NCBI RefSeq assembly: GCF_018334155.1
Contig: NZ_JAGXTP010000001.1
Location: 1,426,001 to 1,490,000 of the forward strand
Direction: 5' to 3'
From: Devosia litorisediminis
GTDB lineage: Bacteria; Pseudomonadota; Alphaproteobacteria; Rhizobiales; Devosiaceae
Length of the DNA stretch: 64,000 nucleotides
The translations under genes and the position numbers were made by a program. Shown here piece after piece: positions 1-8,344 of the stretch. The first letter of the stretch is position 1; every line of letters begins with the position of its first letter. The notes under the pieces are model-generated. The model saw only the letters and a list, made by a program, of their open reading frames with translations. It searched no databases and had not been told where the DNA came from.

Positions 1-150
1 GTGAGCGGTGTGGTCGGTTCCTTCGTGGGGGGATATCTGTTCAACGCGCTGCGGATCAATCTTGGTATCCGCAACGAACTGCTGCGGCAGATCGTGACCT
101 CAACGGTCGGCGCCATCATAGTCGTGCTGCTGGCACGGCTGATTGCTTAG
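1..150 (+). CDS. C-terminal part of a GlsB/YeaQ/YmgE-type small membrane protein
   Basis: The reading frame is open from the first base of the window to a TAG at 148-150, so only about 49 residues are seen. They contain a glycine-rich hydrophobic stretch (VVGSFVGGYLF) and a second hydrophobic segment near the C-terminus (VGAIIVVLLARLI). This matches the last two membrane segments of the transglycosylase-associated/GlsB family, about 80 residues long, often stress-induced. The GTG at position 1 is more likely an internal codon than the start. Biochemical function is unknown. It ends 15 nt before lipA. Confidence 0.6.
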   Translation: MSGVVGSFVGGYLFNALRINLGIRNELLRQIVTSTVGAIIVVLLARLIA

Positions 151-165
151 AAGTCAGGACATCCC

Positions 166-1119
166 TTGGTCACACTGATCGACAATTCCGCGCTCAAGCC
201 ACGCCACCCCGAAAAGGCCAACAGGCCTGACAGCGTGGTGCTGCGCAAGCCGGACTGGATCCGCGTCAAGGCGCCGGGTTCGCCGGTTTACAAGGAGACC
301 CAGCAGATCGTGCGTGAGCACGGGCTGGTGACGGTGTGCGAGGAGGCCGGCTGCCCCAATATTGGCGAGTGCTGGAGCAAGAAGCACGCGACCATGATGA
401 TCATGGGCGAAATCTGTACGCGCGCCTGCGCCTTCTGCAATGTACGTACCGGCATGCCCGGTCCGCTCGATGCCAGTGAGCCGGAAAAGGTCGCCAGTGC
501 GGTCGAAAAGCTTGGGCTTGAGCATGTGGTGATCACCTCGGTGGACCGGGATGATCTGGCCGATGGCGGGGCGCAGCACTTTGCCGACGTGATCCTGGCG
601 ATCCGGGCCCGTAATCCCAAGACCACTATTGAAATCCTGACACCGGACTTCCTGCGCAAGGATGGCGCGCTCGAAGTGGTGGTGGCGGCCAAGCCAGACG
701 TGTTCAACCACAATCTGGAAACCGTTCCGTCGAAATATCTCAAGGTGCGCCCCGGTGCGCGCTATTTCCACTCAATCCGTCTGCTGCAGCGGGTCAAGGA
801 ACTCGACCCCACCATGTTCACCAAATCGGGCATCATGGTCGGGCTTGGCGAGGAGCGGAATGAAGTGCTGCAATTGATGGATGACTTGCGCTCTGCAGAG
901 GTGGATTTCCTGACCATCGGCCAGTATCTGCAGCCGACCAAAAAGCATACGCCGCTGATCCGCTTTGTGACGCCGGACGAGTTCAAGTCCTATGCGACGG
1001 TGGCGACGGCCAAGGGGTTCTCGCTTGTTTCATCGAGCCCGCTGACCCGCTCTTCGCATCATGCCGGTGAAGACTTTGCCGCGCTCAAGGCGGCCCGGAT
1101 GGCAAAGCTGGGTCACTGA
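166..1119 (+). CDS. lipA: Lipoyl synthase
   Basis: Radical SAM enzyme that inserts two sulfurs into octanoyl-E2/H proteins to make the lipoyl cofactor. Both cluster motifs are visible in the 317-residue product: the auxiliary cluster cysteines C58, C63 and C69 ([12 protein letters not shown]), and the radical SAM CX3CX2C motif C84, C88 and C91 (CTRACAFC). The C-terminal RSS motif that supplies a serine ligand is present (TRSSHHA). The start used is TTG at 166. It is supported by the N-terminal extension usual in alphaproteobacterial LipA, but the ribosome site is weak. The stop overlaps the next gene as ATGA, indicating coupling. Confidence 0.97.
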   Translation: MVTLIDNSALKPRHPEKANRPDSVVLRKPDWIRVKAPGSPVYKETQQIVREHGLVTVCEEAGCPNIGECWSKKHATMMIMGEICTRACAFCNVRTGMPGPLDASEPEKVASAVEKLGLEHVVITSVDRDDLADGGAQHFADVILAIRARNPKTTIEILTPDFLRKDGALEVVVAAKPDVFNHNLETVPSKYLKVRPGARYFHSIRLLQRVKELDPTMFTKSGIMVGLGEERNEVLQLMDDLRSAEVDFLTIGQYLQPTKKHTPLIRFVTPDEFKSYATVATAKGFSLVSSSPLTRSSHHAGEDFAALKAARMAKLGH

Positions 1120-1562
1120 TGAAACGCTTCTTCGAGCGGCATGTGCCGCATCTGCCGCAGCGCATGTTTCAGATCGTGTCAGATCTGCCGGACTATCCGC
1201 GCTTCATCCCCAACTGCAAGGCGATGGACGTGCGGCCAGATCCGGCAGCGGGATCGCCCAATGTGCAACTGGCCAAGATGACGTTGAATTTCGGACCTAT
1301 CACCCAGGCCTATACCAGCCGGGTGACCAGCGATCCCGAGGCACTGACCATTTCGGCCAAGGCCGTCGATGGCCCGTTTGCCTATCTCGATAGTGTCTGG
1401 CGCTTTGAGGCCGAGGGCATGGGCACGCGGGTGCGCTTCGAAATCGACTTCAAGATATCCAATCCCTTCGTGGCAGCCGTGGCCGAGCCGGCCTTTGCGG
1501 CCAAGCAGGAAGAGATCATGCAGGCGTTCTGCGACGAGGCAGACCGGCGCTTCGGGAACTAG
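1119..1562 (+). CDS. START-domain protein, COQ10/RatA family
   Basis: A 147-residue single-domain protein of the polyketide cyclase/START fold. It has the family opening (FERHVPHLPQRMFQIVSDLPDYPRF), the FxPxC segment (RFIPNCK), and a C-terminal amphipathic helix that closes the hydrophobic cavity. Relatives are called coenzyme Q-binding COQ10 in mitochondria and alphaproteobacteria, and RatA (ribosome association toxin) in E. coli. In this group a role in ubiquinone handling is the usual assignment. The start codon overlaps the lipA stop by one base (ATGA). The toxin annotation is not supported by any partner antitoxin here. Confidence 0.85.
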   Translation: MKRFFERHVPHLPQRMFQIVSDLPDYPRFIPNCKAMDVRPDPAAGSPNVQLAKMTLNFGPITQAYTSRVTSDPEALTISAKAVDGPFAYLDSVWRFEAEGMGTRVRFEIDFKISNPFVAAVAEPAFAAKQEEIMQAFCDEADRRFGN

Positions 1563-1584
1563 CCCAGAGCGCGGCTGGGCCCGT

Positions 1585-2094
1585 TCAGTCCTGCGTGCCG
1601 GTGAGAACCTCGACCACCAGATCAAGTGCGGCATTGACGCTGGCCTGGCGAATTTCGGCGCGTCCGAGATCGCCAAAACGGTGTTCGATGACCACGGTGG
1701 CCAGTTCGGACGAGACCGCCACATAGACCAGACCGACCGGCTTCTTTTCGGAGCCACCATCGGGGCCGGCAATGCCGGTGACCGCGACGGCGAAATCGGC
1801 GTGGGCCGTGTTGCGGGCACCGTCGGCCATGGCGCGGGCGACCTGGTTACTGACAGCGCCATAGTCACGGATCAGGCGGGCCTGCACATGGATCATGCGG
1901 GCCTTGGCGTCATTGGCGTAGGTAATGTATCCGCCAAAGAACGCCTTTGAGGCGCCGGGCACATCGGTGAGCGCGGCGGCGACAAGGCCGCCAGTGCAGC
2001 TTTCGGCCGTCACAATGGACTTTTTGGCGGCCGTGAGCAGTTCGATGACCTGCTGTGCAGGGTCAGTGGGTGTTGCGGCTGTTTTGGTTGTCAT
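1585..2094 (-). CDS. cinA: CinA C-terminal-domain protein, nicotinamide-nucleotide amidase
   Basis: A 169-residue stand-alone CinA C-terminal domain, also called PncC. It deamidates nicotinamide mononucleotide to nicotinate mononucleotide in NAD salvage. Family signatures are the AESCTGG motif near residue 31, GGYITYAN, the GAVS segment, and the AVTGIAGPDGG loop. The N-terminal molybdopterin-binding domain of full-length CinA is absent, as is normal for short proteobacterial forms. Its ATG overlaps the ispDF stop by one base (TGATG), so the two are translationally coupled. It ends convergently with the START-domain gene 22 nt away. Confidence 0.92.
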   Translation of the reverse strand: MTTKTAATPTDPAQQVIELLTAAKKSIVTAESCTGGLVAAALTDVPGASKAFFGGYITYANDAKARMIHVQARLIRDYGAVSNQVARAMADGARNTAHADFAVAVTGIAGPDGGSEKKPVGLVYVAVSSELATVVIEHRFGDLGRAEIRQASVNAALDLVVEVLTGTQD

Positions 2095-3305
2095 CAGTCA
2101 ACCCTCGGCACTTCAATGCTTGCGCTTGCCATAGCCACGATACCTTCCTCCCGCCCGGTGAACCCGAGCTTCTCGCTTGTCGTTGCCTTGACCGCGATCC
2201 GCGATGACGCGATCCCAAGTGTTTCGGCAATGACAGTGCGCATTGCCGGCACGTGTGGCGCGATCTTGGGTCCTTCGCAGACAATTGTCACGTCGAGATT
2301 GACGATGCGGCCGCTGGCCTTGGCGACCAGTTCGCCAGCGTGCTTAAGGAACAAGGTGGAGGCTGCGCCTTTCCACTGCATATCGGAGGGTGGAAAGTGC
2401 ACGCCGATATCGCCAGCGCCGATGGCGCCATAAATGGCGTCCGTCAAGGCATGCAGGGCGACGTCTGAATCGGAGTGACCGTTAAGCTTGAACTTGTAGG
2501 GAATGCGGACGCCGCCGAGCCAGACATGGTCGCCGGGTTCAAATGAGTGCACGTCAAAGCCGGTGCCGATGCGGGTTTCCATAGCGAGGTCTCCAGTCAG
2601 AATACGTTCGGCGTGGGCGAAGTCGTCGGGGTGGGTAATCTTGATATTGCTGCGCTCGCCGGCGACCATGGCGACACGCAGCCCGGCCCATTCGGCAATC
2701 TCGGCATCGTCGGTAAACTGGCGCGGCACGGTGGCGGCGCGCATATGGGCCGAAAAGATCTGGCCGAAACGGAAGCCCTGCGGGGTCTGCGCGGCAAAGA
2801 GCTGGTTGCGGTCTTCGGTCGTGCTGACCTGAGTGCCATCAAGCGAGCGCTTTATGGTGTCGGTGACGGGCAAGGTGGGCAGGGCACCCTCGGACTGGCT
2901 GAGCGCGCCAATGACATCACCAATCAGCCTTGCGCTGGCAAAGGGGCGTGCAGCGTCCTGAATCAGCACCAGATCAGGCCGGGCTGGCGCCAAGGCCTTG
3001 AGCCCGGCCAGTACCGAGGCCTGTCGCGATGCCCCGCCGACTACGGGAGGCAATAAACGGTCATCCTTGAGGCCGAGCGCGGCATAGCGGTCACCATGAT
3101 CGGGATGGATGATGGTGACGATCTGGGTGACTTCCGGCACCGCGAGAAAGGCCGCAATGGTGCGGGTCAGGACCGGCTTGCCGCCAATGGTGCGATATTG
3201 TTTGGGATCGGGGATGCCGGTCGCTGCGGCGCGTTCGCCCTTGCCGGCAGCCACGATGATAACGGCAATTGTTTTTGGACGCATGGCGGGCAGAAACTCG
3301 GACAA
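2094..3305 (-). CDS. ispDF: Bifunctional IspD/IspF enzyme of the MEP isoprenoid pathway
   Basis: A 403-residue fusion catalysing two non-consecutive steps of the MEP pathway. Residues 1 to about 235 are the CDP-ME cytidylyltransferase IspD (VIIVAAGKGERA nucleotide loop, DAARPF, DTIK). From Met242 onward comes MECDP synthase IspF (GTGFDVHSF zinc ligands, NGHSDSD, FTGREEGI near the end). The fusion is known in alphaproteobacteria. The intermediate enzyme IspE is not here. The start could also be Met8 (MRPKT), which fits most IspD N-termini better. It is divergent from dusB across a 157-nt gap. Confidence 0.96.
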   Translation of the reverse strand: MSEFLPAMRPKTIAVIIVAAGKGERAAATGIPDPKQYRTIGGKPVLTRTIAAFLAVPEVTQIVTIIHPDHGDRYAALGLKDDRLLPPVVGGASRQASVLAGLKALAPARPDLVLIQDAARPFASARLIGDVIGALSQSEGALPTLPVTDTIKRSLDGTQVSTTEDRNQLFAAQTPQGFRFGQIFSAHMRAATVPRQFTDDAEIAEWAGLRVAMVAGERSNIKITHPDDFAHAERILTGDLAMETRIGTGFDVHSFEPGDHVWLGGVRIPYKFKLNGHSDSDVALHALTDAIYGAIGAGDIGVHFPPSDMQWKGAASTLFLKHAGELVAKASGRIVNLDVTIVCEGPKIAPHVPAMRTVIAETLGIASSRIAVKATTSEKLGFTGREEGIVAMASASIEVPRVD

Positions 3306-3410
3306 GAAGCAGTCACATTAAGGTGGTCTAGCGTCGGTGGTCCTATGCGGCAAGTGCAGGGCTGCTGAACGCTGGCAATGCCCAGATAAGGGATTGCGCG
3401 GGCATGGGTT

Positions 3411-3439
3411 TTGACTATTGTGCGGGCATATTTGTAACG
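3411..3439 (+). promoter_or_regulatory. Possible sigma-70 promoter for dusB-ntrBC
   Basis: TTGACT at 3411-3416 matches five of six -35 bases. A weak -10 candidate (TGTAAC) follows after 16 nt. It lies 24 nt upstream of the preferred dusB start at 3463, and no other promoter-like pair is seen in the gap. The -10 is poor, so this is tentative. Confidence 0.3.
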
Positions 3440-3462
3440 ATGATCATTTCTGGGGCAGTGTT

Positions 3463-4464
3463 TTGTCGGTAGATGCCTGCAAGTTGAGCATCGGCGGCCA
3501 TTCGGTCCGCAATAATGCTTTTCTCGCGCCCATGGCCGGGATCACTGACCGGTCATTCCGCAAGATGGCCGAGCGCTATGGCGCGGGTATGGTGGTGTCG
3601 GAAATGATCGCCAGCAATGCGCTGGCCACCGGCAACAAGGATATGGCGCGCCGCCTGGGCAAGCCGGAAAAGCTGCCGCACATGGTGCAACTCGCCGGTT
3701 GTGAAGCCGAGTGGATGCGCCGGGGCGCCAAGCTGGCCCAGGATGCAGGGGCCGATATCATCGACATCAACTTCGGCTGCCCATCCAAACGGGTGACCAA
3801 TGGCTTTGCCGGGTCTGCCCTGATGCGGGTGCCCGATCACGCCATGACGCTGGTGGACGCCGTGGTTTCGGCCACGCCATTGCCGGTCACGGTCAAGATG
3901 CGACTGGGATGGGACGATGATAGTCTCAATGCGGCCGAGATGGCCCGCCGGGCGGTCGATGCTGGCGTGCAGATGATTTCGGTGCATGGGCGCACCCGGC
4001 AGCAGTTCTACAAAGGACAGGCGCGCTGGGAACTGGTGCGGGCCGTTGTAGAGGCCGTGAACGTGCCTGTGGTGGTCAATGGCGACATTACCGACCTTGA
4101 TGCGGCGCAGGAGGCCCTGCGGCTGTCTGGTGCGGCAGCGGTCATGCTGGGACGCGGCGCTCAGGGACAACCATGGCGGGTGGGGGCTATTGGCGCCCGG
4201 TTGAGTGGACACGATGTGCCCGAGCAGCCTCGGGGTGAGGTGCTGACGGCGCTGATCTGCGAGCAATATGAAGACATGCTGAGCGAGTATGGCACTGGCG
4301 TGGGACTGCGGGCTGCGCGCAAGCATCTGGGCTGGTATCTCGATGCCGCCGGGATCGTGCTGGACAAGCCCAGCCGCACAGCCTTCCTCAACAATGAGAC
4401 CCCCGCGGAGGTTCTGACCATGATCCGCGAGATTTTTTCGGGCGACTGGAAGGCCGCAGCATGA
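3463..4464 (+). CDS. dusB: tRNA-dihydrouridine synthase B (NifR3)
   Basis: FMN/NADPH enzyme reducing specific uridines of tRNA to dihydrouridine. The TIM-barrel opening LAPMAGITDRSFR binds flavin. The catalytic cysteine is C106 in NFGCPSKRV, and HGRTRQQFYKG and VNGDI are the usual later motifs. I chose TTG at 3463 (333 aa) because it gives the normal N-terminus; an in-frame TTG at 3418 would add 15 non-conserved residues. It is the first gene of the dusB-ntrB-ntrC operon (historically nifR3-ntrB-ntrC). Its stop overlaps ntrB by ATGA. Confidence 0.93.
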   Translation: MSVDACKLSIGGHSVRNNAFLAPMAGITDRSFRKMAERYGAGMVVSEMIASNALATGNKDMARRLGKPEKLPHMVQLAGCEAEWMRRGAKLAQDAGADIIDINFGCPSKRVTNGFAGSALMRVPDHAMTLVDAVVSATPLPVTVKMRLGWDDDSLNAAEMARRAVDAGVQMISVHGRTRQQFYKGQARWELVRAVVEAVNVPVVVNGDITDLDAAQEALRLSGAAAVMLGRGAQGQPWRVGAIGARLSGHDVPEQPRGEVLTALICEQYEDMLSEYGTGVGLRAARKHLGWYLDAAGIVLDKPSRTAFLNNETPAEVLTMIREIFSGDWKAAA

Positions 4465-5597
4465 GTTCTGAACAAGCCAAACAAGCTGCAGCATCCGTGC
4501 CATCGGCTGCGGTCATTCAGGCGTTGCCGCAGCCGATTATCGTGTGTGACGACAATCGACAGATTGTCTTCGTGAATTATGCAGCAGAAGCGTTCTTTGG
4601 CGCTTCGCTGAGTGTGCTGACGCGGCAGCGGCTCGATGATCTGATAGCCTTTGGCTCGCCGATCATCAGTCTGGTTGAGACGGTGGCATTGCGCCGGGCG
4701 CCAATGACCGAATACCGCGTCCGTGTCGGTTCCTCGCGCTTTGGCGATGAGCGGATTGCCGATGTGTTCGCCAGTCCGCTTTCGGACAGTGATGGCCGGG
4801 TCGCCCTGCTGATTCAGGAACGCACCATGGCCGACAAGATCGATCGGCAGATGGTGTCGCGGGGCGCGGCGCGCTCGGTGACGGGGCTGGCGTCGATGCT
4901 GGCGCATGAAATCAAGAACCCGCTATCGGGTATCCGAGGCGCAGCGCAACTGCTCGAGCAGACCGTGAGCAGCGACGAAATTCCGCTGGCGCGCCTGATC
5001 CGCGAAGAGACCGACCGGATCGTGCATCTGATTGATCGGGTGGAAGTGTTTGGCGACGAGCGACCGATGGAGCGCGAGCCGATCAATATCCACGTCATTC
5101 TGGATCGGGTGAAGCTGCTGGCGCGCAATGGCGTGGCGCGCGGAATTTCGTTCTCCGAAGAGTATGATCCATCGTTGCCACCGGTGTTCGGCAATCGTGA
5201 TCAACTGATCCAGGTCTTCCTCAATCTGGTGAAGAATGCCTCGGAATCCCTTGATCGTACACAGAATCCCGAGATCAAGTTCTCTACTGCATTTCGTCCG
5301 GGCATCCGTATCAGCGTGATGGGCGTGTCGGAACGCATTTCACTGCCGCTCGAGATTGTCATCGAAGACAATGGGCCGGGCGTGCCAGCTGACATCCTGC
5401 CGTTCCTGTTTGATCCATTCGTGACGACCAAGCAGAACGGGTCGGGGCTTGGGCTGGCGCTGGTGGCCAAGATCGTCGGTGACCATGGCGGCGTGATCGA
5501 TTGCGACAGCCGGCCGGGTCGGACCAAGTTTCGTATTCTGCTTCCCGTTGCGAGCGGGGCCTTTCAAGTTCCAGAAGAAGAGGGAATGGCACCATGA
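4461..5597 (+). CDS. ntrB: Nitrogen regulation sensor histidine kinase NtrB (GlnL)
   Basis: A soluble 378-residue kinase/phosphatase that sets NtrC phosphorylation in response to nitrogen status through PII. Domains in order: a PAS domain at about 15-125 ([19 protein letters not shown]), a dimerisation/phosphoacceptor helix with H149 in [18 protein letters not shown], and an ATPase domain with the N box (NLVKNASES), DNGPGVP, and the G2 box GSGLGLALV. There are no membrane segments, as expected. It overlaps dusB upstream and ntrC downstream with ATGA junctions, so the three are made together. Confidence 0.96.
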   Translation: MSSEQAKQAAASVPSAAVIQALPQPIIVCDDNRQIVFVNYAAEAFFGASLSVLTRQRLDDLIAFGSPIISLVETVALRRAPMTEYRVRVGSSRFGDERIADVFASPLSDSDGRVALLIQERTMADKIDRQMVSRGAARSVTGLASMLAHEIKNPLSGIRGAAQLLEQTVSSDEIPLARLIREETDRIVHLIDRVEVFGDERPMEREPINIHVILDRVKLLARNGVARGISFSEEYDPSLPPVFGNRDQLIQVFLNLVKNASESLDRTQNPEIKFSTAFRPGIRISVMGVSERISLPLEIVIEDNGPGVPADILPFLFDPFVTTKQNGSGLGLALVAKIVGDHGGVIDCDSRPGRTKFRILLPVASGAFQVPEEEGMAP

Positions 5598-7039
5598 GCC
5601 ATGTCGTCCTGCTCGCCGATGACGATGCCGCCATCCGCATGGTGCTCAACCAGGCGCTGACACGTGCCGGCTATGAGGTGCGCCCCACGGGCAATATCTC
5701 GACCATGTGGAACTGGGTCAGCCGTGGTGAAGGTGACATTCTGATCACCGACGTGGCGATGCCCGATGGCAACGCCTTTGAGGTGATGCCCAAGATCAAG
5801 AAGCTGCGCCCCGATCTGCCGATGATCGTGATGAGCGCGCAGAACACCTTCATGACCGCCATTCGGGCGTCTGAGGTGGGGGCCTATGAATATCTGCCAA
5901 AGCCATTCGACATTACCGAAGTGCTTTCGGTGGTGGCGCGGGCGCTGGCCGATGCGAAGAAGCCGACCAAGGCCGAACGTCATGCCGATGAAGCCGGTGA
6001 AACCATGCCGCTGGTGGGTCGCTCCACCGCGATGCAGGATATCTATCGTGCGCTGGCGCGGCTGATGCAGACCGATCTGACGGTGATGATCACCGGCGAG
6101 AGCGGTACGGGCAAGGAACTGGTGGCGCGGGCGCTGCATGATTTCGGCAAGCGCCGGAACGGGCCGTTTGTGGCCATCAATATGGCAGCCATTCCGCGTG
6201 ACCTGATCGAAGCCGAACTGTTCGGGCATGAGAAGGGTGCCTTTACCGGTGCCAATACGCGCTCTTCGGGGCGTTTTGAGCAGGCGGAGGGGGGCACGCT
6301 GTTCCTTGACGAAATCGGCGACATGCCGATGGATGCCCAGACCCGTCTGCTGCGCGTGCTGCAGGAAGGCGAATACACGATGGTCGGCGGGCGCAGCTCA
6401 ATCAAGACGAATGTGCGCATCGTGGCAGCGACCCATCGTGACCTGAGCCAGATGATCCGCCAGGGTCTGTTCCGCGAAGATCTGTACTATCGCCTCAATG
6501 TAGTGCCGATCCGGTTGCCACCGCTGCGCGAACGCATTGACGATGTCGGTGATCTGGCGCTGCACTTCCTCAAGGTTGCACAGCGCGAGGGCGAGCCGGT
6601 GAAGTCGATTTCGCCCGAGGCCATCAAGCTGATGCAGAACTATTCCTGGCCGGGCAATGTGCGCGAGTTGGAGAATCTGGTTCGGCGGCTCTCGGCGCTG
6701 TACGCCGACGAAAGCATTTCGGCCGAGATCGTGCAGAACGAACTCAATATTGCCGATCGTCCGACGGCCACAGGGCCCTCGGGACCAGTGGATGTGTCGA
6801 TGGCCGTGGAAACCCATGTGGGTGATGTGCTGCGCGAATATGAGCCCAATCTGCCGCCGCCCGGCCTCTATCAGCGGGTGATTGACCGGGTCGAGGCGCC
6901 ATTGATCGCCATGGCGCTCAATGCCTGTGGGGGCAACCAGATCAAGGCGGCGGACCTGCTCGGGCTCAACCGCAATACGCTGCGCAAGAAGATCCGCACG
7001 CACAGCATCGAGATCGTCAAGCACAGCCGCCGCAATTAG
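5594..7039 (+). CDS. ntrC: Nitrogen assimilation response regulator NtrC (GlnG)
   Basis: A 481-residue sigma-54 activator. The receiver domain covers about 1-120 with phosphoacceptor D53 (ITDVAMP). The AAA+ domain has Walker A GESGTGKE and the sigma-54 contact loop GAFTGA, and the C-terminus carries a Fis-type helix-turn-helix ([17 protein letters not shown]). The start is ATG 5594, overlapping the ntrB stop as ATGA; an earlier in-frame ATG at 5501 lies deep inside ntrB and adds no receiver sequence. It activates ammonium-assimilation genes when nitrogen is limiting. Confidence 0.97.
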   Translation: MSHVVLLADDDAAIRMVLNQALTRAGYEVRPTGNISTMWNWVSRGEGDILITDVAMPDGNAFEVMPKIKKLRPDLPMIVMSAQNTFMTAIRASEVGAYEYLPKPFDITEVLSVVARALADAKKPTKAERHADEAGETMPLVGRSTAMQDIYRALARLMQTDLTVMITGESGTGKELVARALHDFGKRRNGPFVAINMAAIPRDLIEAELFGHEKGAFTGANTRSSGRFEQAEGGTLFLDEIGDMPMDAQTRLLRVLQEGEYTMVGGRSSIKTNVRIVAATHRDLSQMIRQGLFREDLYYRLNVVPIRLPPLRERIDDVGDLALHFLKVAQREGEPVKSISPEAIKLMQNYSWPGNVRELENLVRRLSALYADESISAEIVQNELNIADRPTATGPSGPVDVSMAVETHVGDVLREYEPNLPPPGLYQRVIDRVEAPLIAMALNACGGNQIKAADLLGLNRNTLRKKIRTHSIEIVKHSRRN

Positions 7040-7041
7040 CG

Positions 7042-7076
7042 CGGGTGGCCCGGCGCTGGCGACAGTGCCGGACCCG
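7042..7076. terminator. Hairpin between the convergent ntrC and hydrolase genes
   Basis: Two nested inverted repeats occupy the 43-nt gap between the converging stops: outer CGGGT/ACCCG and inner CCGGCGCTG/CAGTGCCGG (eight of nine pairs). There is no clear T tract on either strand, so a bidirectional terminator is likely but not certain. Confidence 0.5.
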
Positions 7077-7082
7077 TTGTGA

Positions 7083-7919
7083 TCAAGACCGGATGAAGGC
7101 CAGCATGTCAGGGTTGATGATATCGGCATGGACGGTCATCAGTCCGTGTGGATAGCCCGGATAGACCTTGAGTTCGGCACCGCTGACCAGCTTTGCTGAC
7201 AGGTGTGCCGAGTTGCCGATCGGCACGATCTGGTCGTCATCACCATGCACAATCAGTGTCGGGACGCTGATAACCTTGAGATCATCTGTAAAGTCGGTTT
7301 CGGAGAAGGCCTTGATGCCGTCATAGTGCGCCTTGGCGCCGCCCATCATGCCCTGTCGCCACCAATTGCGGGCCAAGGCTGTATCCACAACCGCATCAGG
7401 CCGGTTGAAGCCATAGAACGGGCCGCTGGCCAGATTGTCGTAGAACTTGCTGCGATTGGCGGCCAGTTGCGCCCGCAGGCCGTCAAAGACTTCCATGGGC
7501 AGGCCGTCGGGATAGGAGTCGGTCTTGACCATGATGGGTGGGACAGCGGCGAGCATGATAAGCTTGGCAACGCGCCCATTGCCGCGTCTGGCCACATAGG
7601 CTGCAGCTTCACCGCCTCCGGTCGAGTGACCGATATGGACGGCGTTGCGCAGGTCCAGTTTTTCGGTCAGTGCGGCAATATCGGCCACATAGTGCGCCAT
7701 GTCGTGGCCGTCCGATACTTGTGTAGACCGCCCATGGCCGCGACGGTCATGGGCAATGACCCGATATCCCTGGCTGTGAAAATACAGCATCTGGGTATCC
7801 CAGTCGTCGGACGAGAGCGGCCAGCCATGGTGGAATACGATAGGCTGGGCATCGCGCGGACCCCAATCCTTGTAGAAAAGTTCGACGCCGTCTGGAGTGG
7901 TTATGAAGCTATTGGTCAT
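7083..7919 (-). CDS. Alpha/beta hydrolase, non-heme haloperoxidase-like
   Basis: A 278-residue alpha/beta-fold hydrolase of the bacterial cofactor-free chloroperoxidase/esterase group. Visible elements are the oxyanion HHGWP, the RGHGRS turn, the nucleophile elbow GHSTGG with Ser99, an acid in VHGDDDQIVP, and a late histidine in YPHG. Members show perhydrolase activity in vitro but usually serve as esterases or lactonases in vivo; the substrate cannot be told. There is no signal peptide. It sits reversed between ntrBC and ntrYX, which are adjacent in many relatives, and is probably a later insertion. Confidence 0.88.
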   Translation of the reverse strand: MTNSFITTPDGVELFYKDWGPRDAQPIVFHHGWPLSSDDWDTQMLYFHSQGYRVIAHDRRGHGRSTQVSDGHDMAHYVADIAALTEKLDLRNAVHIGHSTGGGEAAAYVARRGNGRVAKLIMLAAVPPIMVKTDSYPDGLPMEVFDGLRAQLAANRSKFYDNLASGPFYGFNRPDAVVDTALARNWWRQGMMGGAKAHYDGIKAFSETDFTDDLKVISVPTLIVHGDDDQIVPIGNSAHLSAKLVSGAELKVYPGYPHGLMTVHADIINPDMLAFIRS

Positions 7920-8344
7920 TGCAAAAGGCTCCTTGAAAACGGCACAACGCCGTTGATGCAGGGCCCGTCAGTGACGGAAGCAAGATACGCGGGATCAAGG
8001 GATTGGGGCCGGGCGTGGTACCAAAGACAGAACAGACCCAGAGGCCAGCAAAACTCAAGTCACGTGCGGCTTGCTCACCCCGTCATGCTGTTTCAAATCA
8101 AACGCCTGACGGGCCATGGCGAGGTATTGTGTAGCAGCTTTGGGGCGACGGAATTGTGGCAGTTTTAGCGGGGCTGATCTGCCCAAGGTGAGTGGCTCGA
8201 TGGTGGTGGACCGGTCGCTGCGCATTCGTTCAATCAGAGTGGCCTGTGGTCAGTGTCACATTTTGGCAACATTTATCTTGAAGGGTCCGCCGAATTGCGT
8301 CAGGCTCGCGGCTTGCGGCGGATATGGAGTGCCACCCGGCATTA
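7920..8344. other. Intergenic region upstream of both the hydrolase and ntrY
   Basis: This 425-nt gap is divergent: the hydrolase leaves to the left and ntrY to the right. I found no coding frame with family resemblance, no convincing sigma-70 or sigma-54 promoter pair, and no strong inverted repeat. It must hold the promoters of both genes. Confidence 0.4.

Noticed and set aside
1119..1562. Ribosome association toxin (RatA) of a toxin-antitoxin pair
   Set aside because: The protein belongs to the START/COQ10 family but there is no RatB-like partner, and alphaproteobacterial relatives fit a ubiquinone-binding role better.
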